The notes under the pieces: generated by a model | The model's input: the letters and a program-made list of their open reading frames with translations, nothing else | Database searches by the model: none | Told to the model about the DNA's origin: nothing | Made by a program: the position numbers and the translations under genes | Shown here: positions 50,161 to 58,834 of the stretch, in pieces | Position numbering within the stretch: the first letter of the stretch is position 1 | How the letters are laid out: each line of letters opens with the position of its first letter | Assembly (NCBI GenBank): GCA_016291085.1 | Contig: JAEEVW010000012.1 | Coordinates: 25,724 to 89,723, forward strand | DNA: 64,000 nucleotides | Reading direction: 5' to 3' | DNA from: Prevotella sp. | Lineage (GTDB): Bacteria > Bacteroidota > Bacteroidia > Bacteroidales > Bacteroidaceae

Positions 50161-51666
50161 TTAGAAGGGGAATCCCTGGGGTCTGGGGGCTATCTCGGGC
50201 TCACCGAAGAAGGAAGCCTCCTCGTCCTTGTCGTTCAGCTTGAACACCATGAATTTCGTGTCCTGCTTGGTGCACGGCTTCCAGTTACCACCCTTCGGAC
50301 CGTTCGGGTCGCTATACTTGGCGAAGTTGGTCCATGCGGTGAGCATCTTTTCGCTCAGGTCCCAGTCTCCCTGGGTCCACGGGCGCCAGCAGTGCTTCAG
50401 AGACTTGAACACAAACCACAGGTCGCTGGAGTGGAAGGCGCCCTTCAGGCGTACCGTCACCTCGGGATGCGAGCCGTCGTCGGGCAGGGGACGGGCAAAT
50501 TCGTAGGCCCAAGCCTTGCCGCCCTTCTCTTCGCGTACCTTGCAGAACTCGGCGATGTTGGGCGACATGTTACCCATATCGTTCAGCGTGAAGCCAATCA
50601 TATAAGGCACGTCAGCCAGCCTGCCACCGCGGGTGGCATCATCGAAGCTCTCCTTGCTGACATAGCCGTCAATCATCGGCATGAAGGGCAGTCCGCGGAA
50701 CATCATCGGCATGCCTGTCGGCTGTTGTCCGTCGCTGTTGATCTGGTGGTACAGCGTGTTTAGTGCGAAGACGGTCTCGGTAGAGGCTGCACGCATCTTC
50801 TGCAGGTCGGTAAGACCGGCCCAGTCGAACACCTTCTTGGCATTCTTTTCGGCATCGGCAAACGAGCCTCCGCTGTAACGGCCGCCCATCGGGTTGCCAT
50901 CCTTGTCGGGAATGCTCAGTCCCTGTGCACTCATAATTACCGCCTTATGGAACAATCCACGGGCCAGTGGACTCTCACACAGCGTGCGCACGCTGCCGCC
51001 TCCGGCACTCTGGCCGAAGATGGTCACGTTGTTCGGGTCACCGCCAAACTGCTCGATATTCTTCTTAATCCATTTCAGCGCCTCAATCTGGTCGAGAATG
51101 CCGTAGTTGCCCGATACGTGGTTGGGACTCTCTGCCGAGAGCAGGGGGTGTACCAGGAATCCGAACACGCCCAAACGGTAGTTGATCGAGACCAGCACCA
51201 CATCCTTGGCGCCCCACTCCTGTCCGTCGAACTCAGGTTCCGAACCGAATCCCTCGCGATATCCGCCACCATGAATCCACAGCGCCACGGGTAATTTCTT
51301 GCCCACCTGTCCGGGGGCCTTCGTCCACACGTTCAGATACAGGCAGTCCTCGCTGAAGGCGGCCTCCTTGCCATAGCCCCACTCGGTGTAGTAGCCCCCC
51401 GTATACTGGATGGCTTGGAAGCTGGGACGTCCGAAGGTATCACAAATCTTCACGCCCTTCCAAGGCACTACGGGCTGCGGAGCCTTCCAGCGGTTCTCGC
51501 GAATGGGAGGAGCGGCATAGGGGATGCCACGATACACAAACACGTCAGGATGGTCGTCGGCCACGACGCCTTGCACCTGACCACCTTCAATCGTTAACAC
51601 AGGATTTTCTGCTGCTTGAGCAGATACTGCTACCATGAGCAGAAGAGTCAAAAATAGTTTTTTCAT
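50161..51666 (-). CDS. secreted type-B carboxylesterase
   Basis: A 501-residue exported esterase of the carboxylesterase/para-nitrobenzyl esterase family. Signal peptide KKLFLTLLLMVAVSAQAAE; family motifs VFVYRGIPYAAPPIRENRWK, EDCLYLNVWTKAP, LWIHGGGYREG (oxyanion hole) and the nucleophile FGQSAGGGSV; acid and histidine are expected later (SDLWFVFKSL region). In Prevotella such enzymes may remove acetyl or feruloyl groups from plant polysaccharides; this is inference. The start region has been tandemly duplicated (51654-51706). Confidence 0.88.
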   Translation of the reverse strand: MKKLFLTLLLMVAVSAQAAENPVLTIEGGQVQGVVADDHPDVFVYRGIPYAAPPIRENRWKAPQPVVPWKGVKICDTFGRPSFQAIQYTGGYYTEWGYGKEAAFSEDCLYLNVWTKAPGQVGKKLPVALWIHGGGYREGFGSEPEFDGQEWGAKDVVLVSINYRLGVFGFLVHPLLSAESPNHVSGNYGILDQIEALKWIKKNIEQFGGDPNNVTIFGQSAGGGSVRTLCESPLARGLFHKAVIMSAQGLSIPDKDGNPMGGRYSGGSFADAEKNAKKVFDWAGLTDLQKMRAASTETVFALNTLYHQINSDGQQPTGMPMMFRGLPFMPMIDGYVSKESFDDATRGGRLADVPYMIGFTLNDMGNMSPNIAEFCKVREEKGGKAWAYEFARPLPDDGSHPEVTVRLKGAFHSSDLWFVFKSLKHCWRPWTQGDWDLSEKMLTAWTNFAKYSDPNGPKGGNWKPCTKQDTKFMVFKLNDKDEEASFFGEPEIAPRPQGFPF

Positions 51667-51706
51667 AAGTTGTTATTAAAATAGTTTTTTCGTGAGTTGT
51701 TATTCA
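51654..51706 (-). repeat. 26-27 bp tandem duplication over the carboxylesterase start
   Basis: Two adjacent copies of a segment with core AGTTTTTTC-RTRAGTTGTTATT. The gene-proximal copy contains the ATG start; in the distal copy the equivalent triplet is ACG. Confidence 0.75.
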
Positions 51707-51835
51707 ATATAAAATAAATCTGCTTGGTGTATGTCCGACTTTCGCCTGCAAAGATAGTGAAAAAAATCGGGTTGAAGTATGGTCGGTCCATTTTTTTTTT
51801 GTATTTTTGCAAGCGTTTTTATAAATCGACAAAAA

Positions 51836-53119
51836 ATGGATAAGAAGTTGAGACAAGGCACGCTGTGCGTACAGGCTGGCTATAAGGCCAAGAACGGAGA
51901 ACCGATAGAGTTGCCCATCATTCAGTCGACGACGTTTAAGTATGACGACTCGGACGAGATGGCAAAGTTGTTTGACCTGGAGAAGGAGGGCTATTTCTAT
52001 ACCCGTCTGCAGAATCCGACGAACGACGCTGTGGCAGCGAAGATTGCCACACTGGAGGACGGTGTGGGTGCCGTGTTGACGTCGAGTGGTCAGGCTGCAA
52101 ACTTCTACGCTATCTTCAACATCTGTCAGGCTGGCGACCACTTCATCACGTCGAACGAGATCTATGGCGGCACGTATAACCTGTTTGGTGTGACGCTGAA
52201 GAAGCTGGGCATCGACTGTACGTTCATCTCGCAGGAGGCAACGGACGAGGAGATCCAGGCTGCCTTCCGCCCCAATACGAAGGCGATGTTCGGTGAGACC
52301 ATCTCGAACCCCGGTTGTGCCGTGTTCGATATAGAGCGCTTTGCCAAGATAGCCCACAAGAACGGAGTGCCCCTCATCGTCGACAATACCTTCGCCACTC
52401 CCGTGAACTGCCGTCCCTTTGAGTGGGGTGCTGACATCGTGACGCACTCGACAACGAAATATATGGACGGACTGGCTACGCAGGTAGGCGGTGTGGTGGT
52501 GGACAGCGGCAACTTCCCCTGGATGGACTATGCCGATAAGTTCCCCGGACTGTGTACGCCCGATGAGTCGTACCACGGACTGACGTATGTGAAGGCCTTT
52601 GGCAAGATGGGCTTCACGACGAAGCTGGTGGCTCAGCTGATGCGCGACCTGGGATCGATTCCCGCTCCGCAGAACTCGTTCCTGCTGCATCTGGGACTGC
52701 AGACGCTGCACCTGCGTGTGGCACAGCACTGCAAGAATGCCCAGCGGGTGGCTGAATTCCTGCACGACGAGCCAAAGGTGGCATGGGTGCACTACTGCGG
52801 ACTGAAGGACGACAAGGCCTATGAACTGGGACAGAAATACCTGCCCAACGGATCGTGTGGCGTCATTGCCTTCGGACTGAAGGGTACACGCGAGACGGCC
52901 ATCAAATGGATGGACTCGCTGGAGATGATCAACATCGTTACGCATGTGGCCGATGCCCGCACCTGTGTGCTGCATCCCGCCAGTCACACGCACCGCCAGC
53001 TGAGCGATGCGCAGTTGCTCGAGGCTGGTGTGGCTCCCGACCTGATTCGTCTGAGTGTCGGTATCGAGGACGTGGAGGATATTCTGGACGACATCAAACA
53101 GGCGTTGGCAAAGATTTAA
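51836..53119 (+). CDS. metY: O-acetylhomoserine aminocarboxypropyltransferase (sulfhydrylase)
   Basis: PLP enzyme making homocysteine (or cysteine) from O-acetylated homoserine/serine and sulfide. 427 residues from the ATG at 51836, which follows a TATTTTTG box (51802-51809) by 26 bases. Motifs: TLCVQAGYKAKNGEPIELPI, YTRLQNPTNDAVAAKIATLE, SSGQAANFYAIF, and the PLP lysine segment THSTTKYMDGLATQVGGVVV. C-terminal DLIRLSVGIEDVEDILDDI is standard for Cys/Met metabolism enzymes. Cystathionine gamma-synthase is a less likely alternative. Confidence 0.92.
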   Translation: MDKKLRQGTLCVQAGYKAKNGEPIELPIIQSTTFKYDDSDEMAKLFDLEKEGYFYTRLQNPTNDAVAAKIATLEDGVGAVLTSSGQAANFYAIFNICQAGDHFITSNEIYGGTYNLFGVTLKKLGIDCTFISQEATDEEIQAAFRPNTKAMFGETISNPGCAVFDIERFAKIAHKNGVPLIVDNTFATPVNCRPFEWGADIVTHSTTKYMDGLATQVGGVVVDSGNFPWMDYADKFPGLCTPDESYHGLTYVKAFGKMGFTTKLVAQLMRDLGSIPAPQNSFLLHLGLQTLHLRVAQHCKNAQRVAEFLHDEPKVAWVHYCGLKDDKAYELGQKYLPNGSCGVIAFGLKGTRETAIKWMDSLEMINIVTHVADARTCVLHPASHTHRQLSDAQLLEAGVAPDLIRLSVGIEDVEDILDDIKQALAKI

Positions 53120-53150
53120 GATGTATGATGTAAGATGTAAGATGTAATAA
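53116..53150 (+). repeat. GATGTAAGATGTAA array between metY and the GH115 gene
   Basis: TAAGATGTATGATGTAAGAT then GTAAGATGTAATAAAAAC. Begins at the metY stop codon. Same unit as in the element at 1141-1290. Confidence 0.75.
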
Positions 53151-53159
53151 AAACAGGTG

Positions 53160-55688
53160 ATGATGAAAGCAAAGACGTTGATTGGGATTGTGCTGTTTTT
53201 GGCAGTAGCGCTTGGCGTGCAGGCTCAGAGTGTGGTGCCGCAGTTTGTCAGTTTCTCACCCGAGGCCGATGGCGTGTCGCTGGCTGATGCCACAATAGGC
53301 TATAGCCAGCAGGAATACGAAGGCGTAAAGATGGCCATCCAGAACCTGCGTGACGACATGAAACGCGTATTGGGCAAGGCTCCTGCTGAATCGATGGAAA
53401 CTCCAACGATTTTGGTTGGAACCTTGGGCAAGAACAAGGAGATAGACAAACTGAAACTGCCCGACCTGAAAGGCAAACGCGAGAAATTCATCATTACAAC
53501 CCAGGGGCAGCAGGTGGTTATAGCCGGCAGCGACAAGCGCGGCACCATCTACGGCATCTACGAACTGAGCCGCCAGCTGGGCGTGTCGCCCTGGTACTGG
53601 TGGGCCGATGCACCTGTTGCCCATCACGACATGGCGTACGTCAAGCCTGGTATCTATACCGCCGGGGAACCCGCAGTCGAGTTCCGCGGTCTCTTCCTGA
53701 ACGACGAGGCTCCCTGTCTGACAACGTGGGTGAAGAATACCTTTGGCACCGAATATGGCGGACGTGAGTTCTATGCTAAGGTCTTCGAGCTGATACTGCG
53801 TCTGAAAGGTAACTTCCTATGGCCAGCCATGTGGGGATGGGCATTCTATGCCGATGATCCGGAGAATGGTAAACTGGCCGACCGCATGGGTGTCATCATG
53901 GGTACCTCGCATCATGAGCCGATGGCCCGCAATCATCAGGAGTATGCCCGTCACCGAAAGGAGTGGGGCGCATGGAACTATCAGACGAACCAGACGAAGC
54001 TCGACCAGTTCTTCCGCGAGGGCATCGAGCGCATGAAGGGTACTGAGGACATTGTGACCATTGGTATGCGTGGCGACGGTGACGAAGCGATGGGTGACAA
54101 GACAGACACAAAGCTCATGGAGCGCATCATCAACAACCAACGCCAGATTATTAAGGAGGTGACGGGTAAACCTGCCGAGAAGACCACTCAGGTATGGGCA
54201 TTATATAAAGAGGTACAGGACTACTACGATGCCGGGCTCCGTGTGCCTGACGACGTGATGATTCTCATCAGCGACGACAACTGGGGCGACATCCGCCGTG
54301 TACCGACCGTCCGGGAACGTAGCCGAAAGGGAGGCTGGGGCATCTATTACCACGTGGACTATGTGGGTGCACCGCGTAATTCCAAGTGGCTCAACGTCAC
54401 GCAGACACAGCAGATGTTCGAACAGTTGTCGCTGGCCTACGACTTTGGAATCCAGCGCATGTGGATTCTCAATGTCGGAGACTTGAAACCGATGGAGTAT
54501 CCCATCCAACTGTTCATGGATATGGCCTGGAATCCAAAGGAATATACCCAGCAGACGGTTATCGACCACACCCGCCGATTCTTCAGCAGTGTACTAACCC
54601 CCCTCCGTCTCCCCCGAGGGGGAGCAACTGAAGCCTCCCCACGGGGAGGTTTGGTGGGGGTTGAAGCCGCCGACATCTATAACCGCAACTGCCAGTACAT
54701 GGCCCGTGTGACCCCGGAGATGCTTGATGCCACGACTTATAACGTGGAAACAGGCGAGTGGCGACAGGTGGCCGACGACTATCAGCGTCTGGAACTGCGT
54801 GCCCTGCGTCTCTATCAGGATATTCCTGCCGAGGCCCGCGACTTCTACCGCCAGCTCATTCTCTTCCCCGTGCAGGCCATGGCTAACCTCTACGACATGT
54901 ATTATGCGCAGGCCATGAACCAGTATCTTGCGAGCGTGGGTTCACCCGATGCCAACGCGTGGGCTGATCAGGTGAAGCGTTGTTTCCTGCGCGACTCGCT
55001 GCTCTGTGCTTCCTACAACCACGACATCGCTGGCGGCAAGTGGAACGGCTTGATGATTCAGAAACACATCGGATACACCAACTGGAACGACAACTTCCCC
55101 CATGAAATGCTCCCCGCTACCACTACGGTGCCCGCTGGTTCTCCAGCAGGATATACCTTCCAGTCCAGCAACGGCTATGTGGCGATGGAAGCCGAACACT
55201 ACTATCGCGCTGAGGCCTCGGAGGGAACACAGTGGAGCATCTATCCCGATTACGGTCGCACCCGCAGTGCCGTTGCCCTGACGCCTTATACGAAACCCGT
55301 GGGTGACGCCTCGCTGACTTATCGCTTCGCTCTGCCCGAAGGCACGCAGAAGGTGAAGTTACACATCATCGTCAAGTCTACCCTCGACTTCCTGAATGTG
55401 GGCGGTCATGAGTGTCAGGTCAGTCTCGATGGCGGACAACCTGAAACCATCAATTTCAACAAGACGCTGCTCGACAAGCAACCCTATATGTACTCTGTGT
55501 TCTATCCGACCGTGGCCCGCCGTGTCATCGAGAAAGAGGTGACGTTGCCTGTCAGCAAGGATGGTACGCACGAACTGACCTTGAGCCCACAACATCCAGG
55601 TATCGTTTTCGAGAAAGTGGTCGTCGACTTTGGCGGTTACAAGCCGTCCTACTTGTTTATGAACGAATCAGAATACGAGAAAAAGTAG
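53160..55688 (+). CDS. GH115-family glycoside hydrolase (xylan alpha-glucuronidase), with in-frame palindromic insertion
   Basis: A secreted enzyme of about 842 residues that would remove glucuronic acid side chains from xylan. Signal peptide KAKTLIGIVLFLAVALGVQA. GH115-like segments: GSDKRGTIYGIYELSRQLGV, PWYWWADAPVAHH, PAVEFRGLFLNDEAPCLTTW, LRLKGNFLWPAMWGWAFYAD, GTSHHEPMARNHQEYARHRK and ISDDNWGDIRRVP. Residues about 479-501 (LTPLRLPRGGATEASPRGGL and VGV) look foreign and are encoded by a G/C-rich palindrome (54596-54662) in a loop before AADIYNRN. The frame is kept. Confidence 0.87.
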   Translation: MMKAKTLIGIVLFLAVALGVQAQSVVPQFVSFSPEADGVSLADATIGYSQQEYEGVKMAIQNLRDDMKRVLGKAPAESMETPTILVGTLGKNKEIDKLKLPDLKGKREKFIITTQGQQVVIAGSDKRGTIYGIYELSRQLGVSPWYWWADAPVAHHDMAYVKPGIYTAGEPAVEFRGLFLNDEAPCLTTWVKNTFGTEYGGREFYAKVFELILRLKGNFLWPAMWGWAFYADDPENGKLADRMGVIMGTSHHEPMARNHQEYARHRKEWGAWNYQTNQTKLDQFFREGIERMKGTEDIVTIGMRGDGDEAMGDKTDTKLMERIINNQRQIIKEVTGKPAEKTTQVWALYKEVQDYYDAGLRVPDDVMILISDDNWGDIRRVPTVRERSRKGGWGIYYHVDYVGAPRNSKWLNVTQTQQMFEQLSLAYDFGIQRMWILNVGDLKPMEYPIQLFMDMAWNPKEYTQQTVIDHTRRFFSSVLTPLRLPRGGATEASPRGGLVGVEAADIYNRNCQYMARVTPEMLDATTYNVETGEWRQVADDYQRLELRALRLYQDIPAEARDFYRQLILFPVQAMANLYDMYYAQAMNQYLASVGSPDANAWADQVKRCFLRDSLLCASYNHDIAGGKWNGLMIQKHIGYTNWNDNFPHEMLPATTTVPAGSPAGYTFQSSNGYVAMEAEHYYRAEASEGTQWSIYPDYGRTRSAVALTPYTKPVGDASLTYRFALPEGTQKVKLHIIVKSTLDFLNVGGHECQVSLDGGQPETINFNKTLLDKQPYMYSVFYPTVARRVIEKEVTLPVSKDGTHELTLSPQHPGIVFEKVVVDFGGYKPSYLFMNESEYEKK
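54596..54662. repeat. G/C-rich palindromic element inserted in frame in the GH115 gene
   Basis: Outer ends AACCCCCC and GGGGGTT; two internal hairpins CTCCCCC-GA-GGGGGAG (54609-54624) and CCTCCCC-AC-GGGGAGG (54634-54649). Related halves flank the pth/S4 junction at 57010-57142. Confidence 0.87.
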
Positions 55689-55737
55689 CTGTTGGGGGCT
55701 GACTTTTCAAACGAAACAAAAGAAAATTGCTATTTTA

Positions 55738-55769
55738 TTTGGTTTTGTGCTCGTTTATTCGTACCTTTG
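55738..55769 (+). promoter_or_regulatory. rplY promoter
   Basis: TTTG-N20-TACCTTTG, full consensus; leader of about 65 bases before rplY. Confidence 0.8.
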
Positions 55770-55842
55770 CAGCCGCTTTTCGCATCGTGTGATGGTGAAT
55801 TAAGCAAATTAACTTAATTTTAGAGTAACACATTATTAAATT

Positions 55843-56445
55843 ATGAAGGAAATTAATGTCATCGGTCAGAAGCGCACCGACACAGGCAAGAAGGCCTCTA
55901 AGCAGCTTCGCAAGGAGGGTATGGTACCCTGTAATCTGTATGGTGAGAAGAAGGGTGAGAACGGTCAGCCCGAAGCTATGGCATTCACTGCCTCTCTGGC
56001 TGAGTTGCGCAAGGCTGTCTACACACCTCATGTATATGTTGTGAACCTGAACATTGACGGTACTGAGCACAAGGCTATCATCAAGGAGCTTCAGTTCCAT
56101 CCCACAAGCGACGTGCTGCTGCACGCTGACTTCTACGAGATCAACGAGACCAAGGCTATCACCGTTGGTATCCCCGTGAACCTGACTGGTCACGCTCAGG
56201 GTGTGCGCGATGGTGGTCGTCTGAACCTCTCTATCCGTAAGATTGATGTCACCGCTCCTTACAAGAACATTCCTGAGAAGCTGGACATCGACGTTACCGA
56301 GCTGCAGCTGGGTAAGGCCATCAAGGTTGGTTCGCTGAGCTTCGAGGGTCTGGAGATCGCTACTTCTAAGGAGGTTATCGTATGCTCTGTGAAGGCTACT
56401 CGTGCTTCTCGTTCGGCTGCTGCTGAGGCTGCTGCCGCAGAGTAA
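55843..56445 (+). CDS. rplY: 50S ribosomal protein L25 (CTC form)
   Basis: Binds 5S rRNA in the large subunit. 200 residues: L25 N-terminal domain (GQKRTDTGKKASKQLRKEGM, VPCNLYGEKKG) and a C-terminal TL5/CTC domain (HADFYEINETKAITVGIPVN, KLDIDVTELQLGKAIKVGSL), followed by an Ala/Glu-rich tail. Codon use is strongly biased, as in other highly expressed genes. pth follows after five bases, a very common pair. Confidence 0.95.
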   Translation: MKEINVIGQKRTDTGKKASKQLRKEGMVPCNLYGEKKGENGQPEAMAFTASLAELRKAVYTPHVYVVNLNIDGTEHKAIIKELQFHPTSDVLLHADFYEINETKAITVGIPVNLTGHAQGVRDGGRLNLSIRKIDVTAPYKNIPEKLDIDVTELQLGKAIKVGSLSFEGLEIATSKEVIVCSVKATRASRSAAAEAAAAE

Positions 56446-56450
56446 ACAGT

Positions 56451-57056
56451 ATGGACAAGTACTTAATTGTAGGTTTGGGCAATCCTGGCGACGAGTACGC
56501 CGGAACCCGCCACAACACTGGATTTATGGTATTGGACGCTTTTGCTAAGGCGTCCAATATCGTTTTTGAGGATAAGCGCTATGGTTTTGTGGCTGAGACG
56601 ACGCTGAAAGGCCGTAAGGTGTTCCTGCTGAAGCCTACCACGTATATGAACCTGAGCGGTAATGCCGTGCGCTATTGGCTGAACAAGGAGAACATCGACC
56701 AGAGCCGTCTGCTGGTTGTCAGCGACGACGTGGCCATCCCTGTGGGGCAGTTCCGCCTGAAGGCTAACGGTTCGAATGGCGGCCATAACGGACTGGGACA
56801 TATCCAGCAGCTCATCGGACAGCAGTATGCCCGTCTGCGCATGGGCATCGGCAACGACTATCCTGTGGGCTCGCAGATTGACCATGTGCTCGGACGTTTT
56901 CCGTCCGAGGAGTTGGAAAAGTTGCAGCCCGCCATCACGTTGGGTGTCGACATCATCAAGAGTTTCGTGCTGGCAGGCATCGACATCACGATGAACCAGT
57001 ATAATAAGTTGGGGAAGAGACCCACCTCTGACCCCTCCCTAAATGGAGGGGAATAA
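56451..57056 (+). CDS. pth: peptidyl-tRNA hydrolase with repeat-derived C-terminus
   Basis: Recycles peptidyl-tRNA dropped by ribosomes. YLIVGLGNPGDEYAGTRHNT with the catalytic histidine, KPTTYMNLSGNAVRYWLNKE, VVSDDVAIPVGQFRLKANGS and GGHNGLGHIQQLIGQQYARL are textbook. The core ends near TMNQYNKLGKR (residue 189); the last residues (PTSDPSLNGGE) are encoded by half of a G/C-rich palindromic element that also supplies the stop. Otherwise normal length. Between rplY and the S4-domain gene. Confidence 0.95.
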   Translation: MDKYLIVGLGNPGDEYAGTRHNTGFMVLDAFAKASNIVFEDKRYGFVAETTLKGRKVFLLKPTTYMNLSGNAVRYWLNKENIDQSRLLVVSDDVAIPVGQFRLKANGSNGGHNGLGHIQQLIGQQYARLRMGIGNDYPVGSQIDHVLGRFPSEELEKLQPAITLGVDIIKSFVLAGIDITMNQYNKLGKRPTSDPSLNGGE

Positions 57057-57142
57057 ATACCTTCAAGCATAGATGGAGCAGAAAGATAAATCGCAAAAAC
57101 AAACCACTCCCCTCTCTCGTAGAGAGGGGCAGGGGGAGAGTC
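57010..57142. repeat. two G/C-rich palindrome halves at the pth/S4 gene junction
   Basis: Left part with hairpin CCCCTCC-CTAAAT-GGAGGGG (57032-57051) encodes the end of Pth; right part with hairpin CCCCTCTCT-CGT-AGAGAGGGG (57109-57129) encodes residues 13-24 of the next protein. Same family as 54596-54662. Confidence 0.8.
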
Positions 57143-57558
57143 TGGCCCGTATCGACAAATGGCTGTGGGCAGCGCGCATCTTCAAGACGCGGAGCATTGC
57201 CGCTGATGCCATCAAGAACGGACGCGTCACTATTCAGGGCGTCAATGTCAAACCGTCGCGCATGGTGAAGGTGGGCGAGGTGGTCAGCGTGCGCAAGCCC
57301 CCCGTGACCTATTCCTTCAAGATTCTGAAGACCATCGAGCAAAGGGTAGGGGCGAAGCTGATTCCTGAGGTTTACGAGAATGTGACACCTGCCGACCAGT
57401 ACGAGCTGTTGGAGATGAACCGCATCAGCGGCTTTGTGAATCGTCAGCGTGGCACGGGACGTCCGACGAAGAAGGAACGCCGTGCGCTCGACGACTTTGT
57501 GGGTCCGTCACTCGAGGGCTTCGACGACTTCGACTGGGATCTTGACGACGAAGAATAG
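57073..57558 (+). CDS. S4-domain RNA-binding protein (Hsp15-like)
   Basis: A 161-residue protein with an S4 RNA-binding domain (RIDKWLWAARIFKTRSIAAD, GRVTIQGVNVKPSRMVKVGE) like Hsp15/HslR, which in E. coli rescues stalled 50S subunits. The C-terminal half (GRPTKKERRALDDFVG and an acidic DDFDWDLDDEE tail) is the Bacteroidetes extension. The first 24 residues (MEQKDKSQKQTTPLSRREGQ and GES) are atypical: their distal half is encoded by a palindromic repeat. No later start codon fits, so the extension is probably translated. Confidence 0.88.
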   Translation: MEQKDKSQKQTTPLSRREGQGESLARIDKWLWAARIFKTRSIAADAIKNGRVTIQGVNVKPSRMVKVGEVVSVRKPPVTYSFKILKTIEQRVGAKLIPEVYENVTPADQYELLEMNRISGFVNRQRGTGRPTKKERRALDDFVGPSLEGFDDFDWDLDDEE

Positions 57559-57572
57559 TTGAAATAAAGAAG

Positions 57573-58505
57573 ATGATGCTGTTAGATATCGTATTCATAG
57601 TTCTTGGTGTGGCGTTGGTGCTTTATGGTGCTGATCGTCTGACGGAGGGTGCCTCGGCGTTGGCACGCCGCATGAATATTCCCGAAATCATCATCGGACT
57701 GACCATCGTGGCGGCAGGAACCTCTGCACCGGAATTGTTTGTGAGTCTGATGTCGGCTCTGAAAGGAACCCCCGACTTGGCTGTAGGTAACGTGGTGGGA
57801 TCGAACACCATGAACGCCATGCTCATTGTGGGCTGTGCCGCGATGGTGGCCCCAATGACCATCAGCCGTTCGACGGTGAAGAAGGACATTCCCTTCTCGG
57901 TAGGTGCCTCCGTGCTGTTGATGCTGTTGGCGCTGAACAGTTTCTTGGGACGCTGGGATGGTGTCGTCCTGCTGATAGGTTTTTCCGCCTTTATGGCGTA
58001 TACCTTGTTGCAGGCGAAAAAGGGCGAGGCTGAGCCCCAGACCGAGGTGAAGCAACAGAATCCCTGGCTGAGCATCCTGTATGTCCTGATGGGTTTAGGT
58101 TTGTTGGTGGGTGGCAGCAATCTGTTTGTCGATTCTGCCTCCAGCGTTGCCGCCCAGTTAGGTGTCAGCGAGGGCGTCATCGGACTGACCGTTGTCGCTG
58201 GCGGAACGTCGCTGCCAGAGTTGGCCACAAGTGTTGTTGCAGCGCGTAAGGGACAGTCGGCCATTGCCATTGGCAACGTCATTGGTTCGAACGTCTTCAA
58301 TATCCTGTTGATATTGGGATTGACGGCAACCATCAGTCCCCTCGCCATAACGGGCATCACCACCGTCGATATGGCAGTGATGCTGCTGTCCGTCGCCCTG
58401 GTATGGCTGTTCTCCTTCACCCGTTTCACCGTCGAGCGCTGGGAGGGCGCCCTGCTCGTAGGCGGCTATCTGGTCTATCTGGGCTGGCTACTCTACAATC
58501 TATAA
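57573..58505 (+). CDS. calcium/sodium antiporter (CaCA, YrbG-like)
   Basis: A 310-residue inner-membrane exchanger with about ten helices. Both alpha repeats are present: TIVAAGTSAPELFVSLMSAL with GNVVGSNTMNAMLIVG, and TVVAGGTSLPELATSVVAAR with GNVIGSNVFNILLILG; the paired GTSxPE motifs carry the ion-binding glutamates. Two adjacent ATG codons can serve as start. It follows the S4 gene by 14 bases. Direction of exchange in vivo is not known. Confidence 0.92.
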   Translation: MMLLDIVFIVLGVALVLYGADRLTEGASALARRMNIPEIIIGLTIVAAGTSAPELFVSLMSALKGTPDLAVGNVVGSNTMNAMLIVGCAAMVAPMTISRSTVKKDIPFSVGASVLLMLLALNSFLGRWDGVVLLIGFSAFMAYTLLQAKKGEAEPQTEVKQQNPWLSILYVLMGLGLLVGGSNLFVDSASSVAAQLGVSEGVIGLTVVAGGTSLPELATSVVAARKGQSAIAIGNVIGSNVFNILLILGLTATISPLAITGITTVDMAVMLLSVALVWLFSFTRFTVERWEGALLVGGYLVYLGWLLYNL

Positions 58506-58592
58506 CGAGTTTTTTTCTTACCTTTCTCCTGTGGCCTTTTCTCCCTGGAGAAGGGGCTCTAACCTCTGAAGGTGAAGTGTGGCGTTATTTAA

Positions 58593-58772
58593 ATCACGGG
58601 GTCGGTTCTAATGATCATTGGTTCAAAGTCTTGAGAAAACGAGACGGAATGAAGTATTAAGATATGCTCTATCCTTTGGTGCCGGAGTCCGACAGTTGTC
58701 AAGACTAACTGGCGTTTCATTTGGAGTAATTCAGAAGTTGACAAAATGATCACTAGAACCGACCCCATGATT
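58593..58772. mobile_element. REP-bounded non-autonomous element containing a RAYT 3' remnant
   Basis: Left end ATCACGGGGTCGGTTCTAAT (58593-58612) and right end GATCACTAGAACCGACCCCA (58749-58768) are inverted copies; the whole is about 180 bases. The inside encodes the C-terminal part of a REP-associated tyrosine transposase whose stop codon touches the right end. An internally deleted element is the simplest reading. Confidence 0.75.
58615..58749 (+). pseudogene. REP-associated tyrosine transposase (RAYT), C-terminal remnant
   Basis: The 44-codon frame ends RRNEVLRYALSFGAGVRQLS then RLTGVSFGVIQKLTK and stop, which resembles the C-terminal helix-turn-helix of RAYT (TnpA_REP) proteins. The catalytic HUH and tyrosine parts are absent: an in-frame TGA stands just inside the left REP. 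No start codon with context. It is too short for automatic calling. Confidence 0.7.
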
Positions 58773-58834
58773 GGCAGCGTTAAAAGAGCAAAAAGGACAC
58801 GAAAAAGATGGCTGAGGGAAGATGTAAGATGAAG

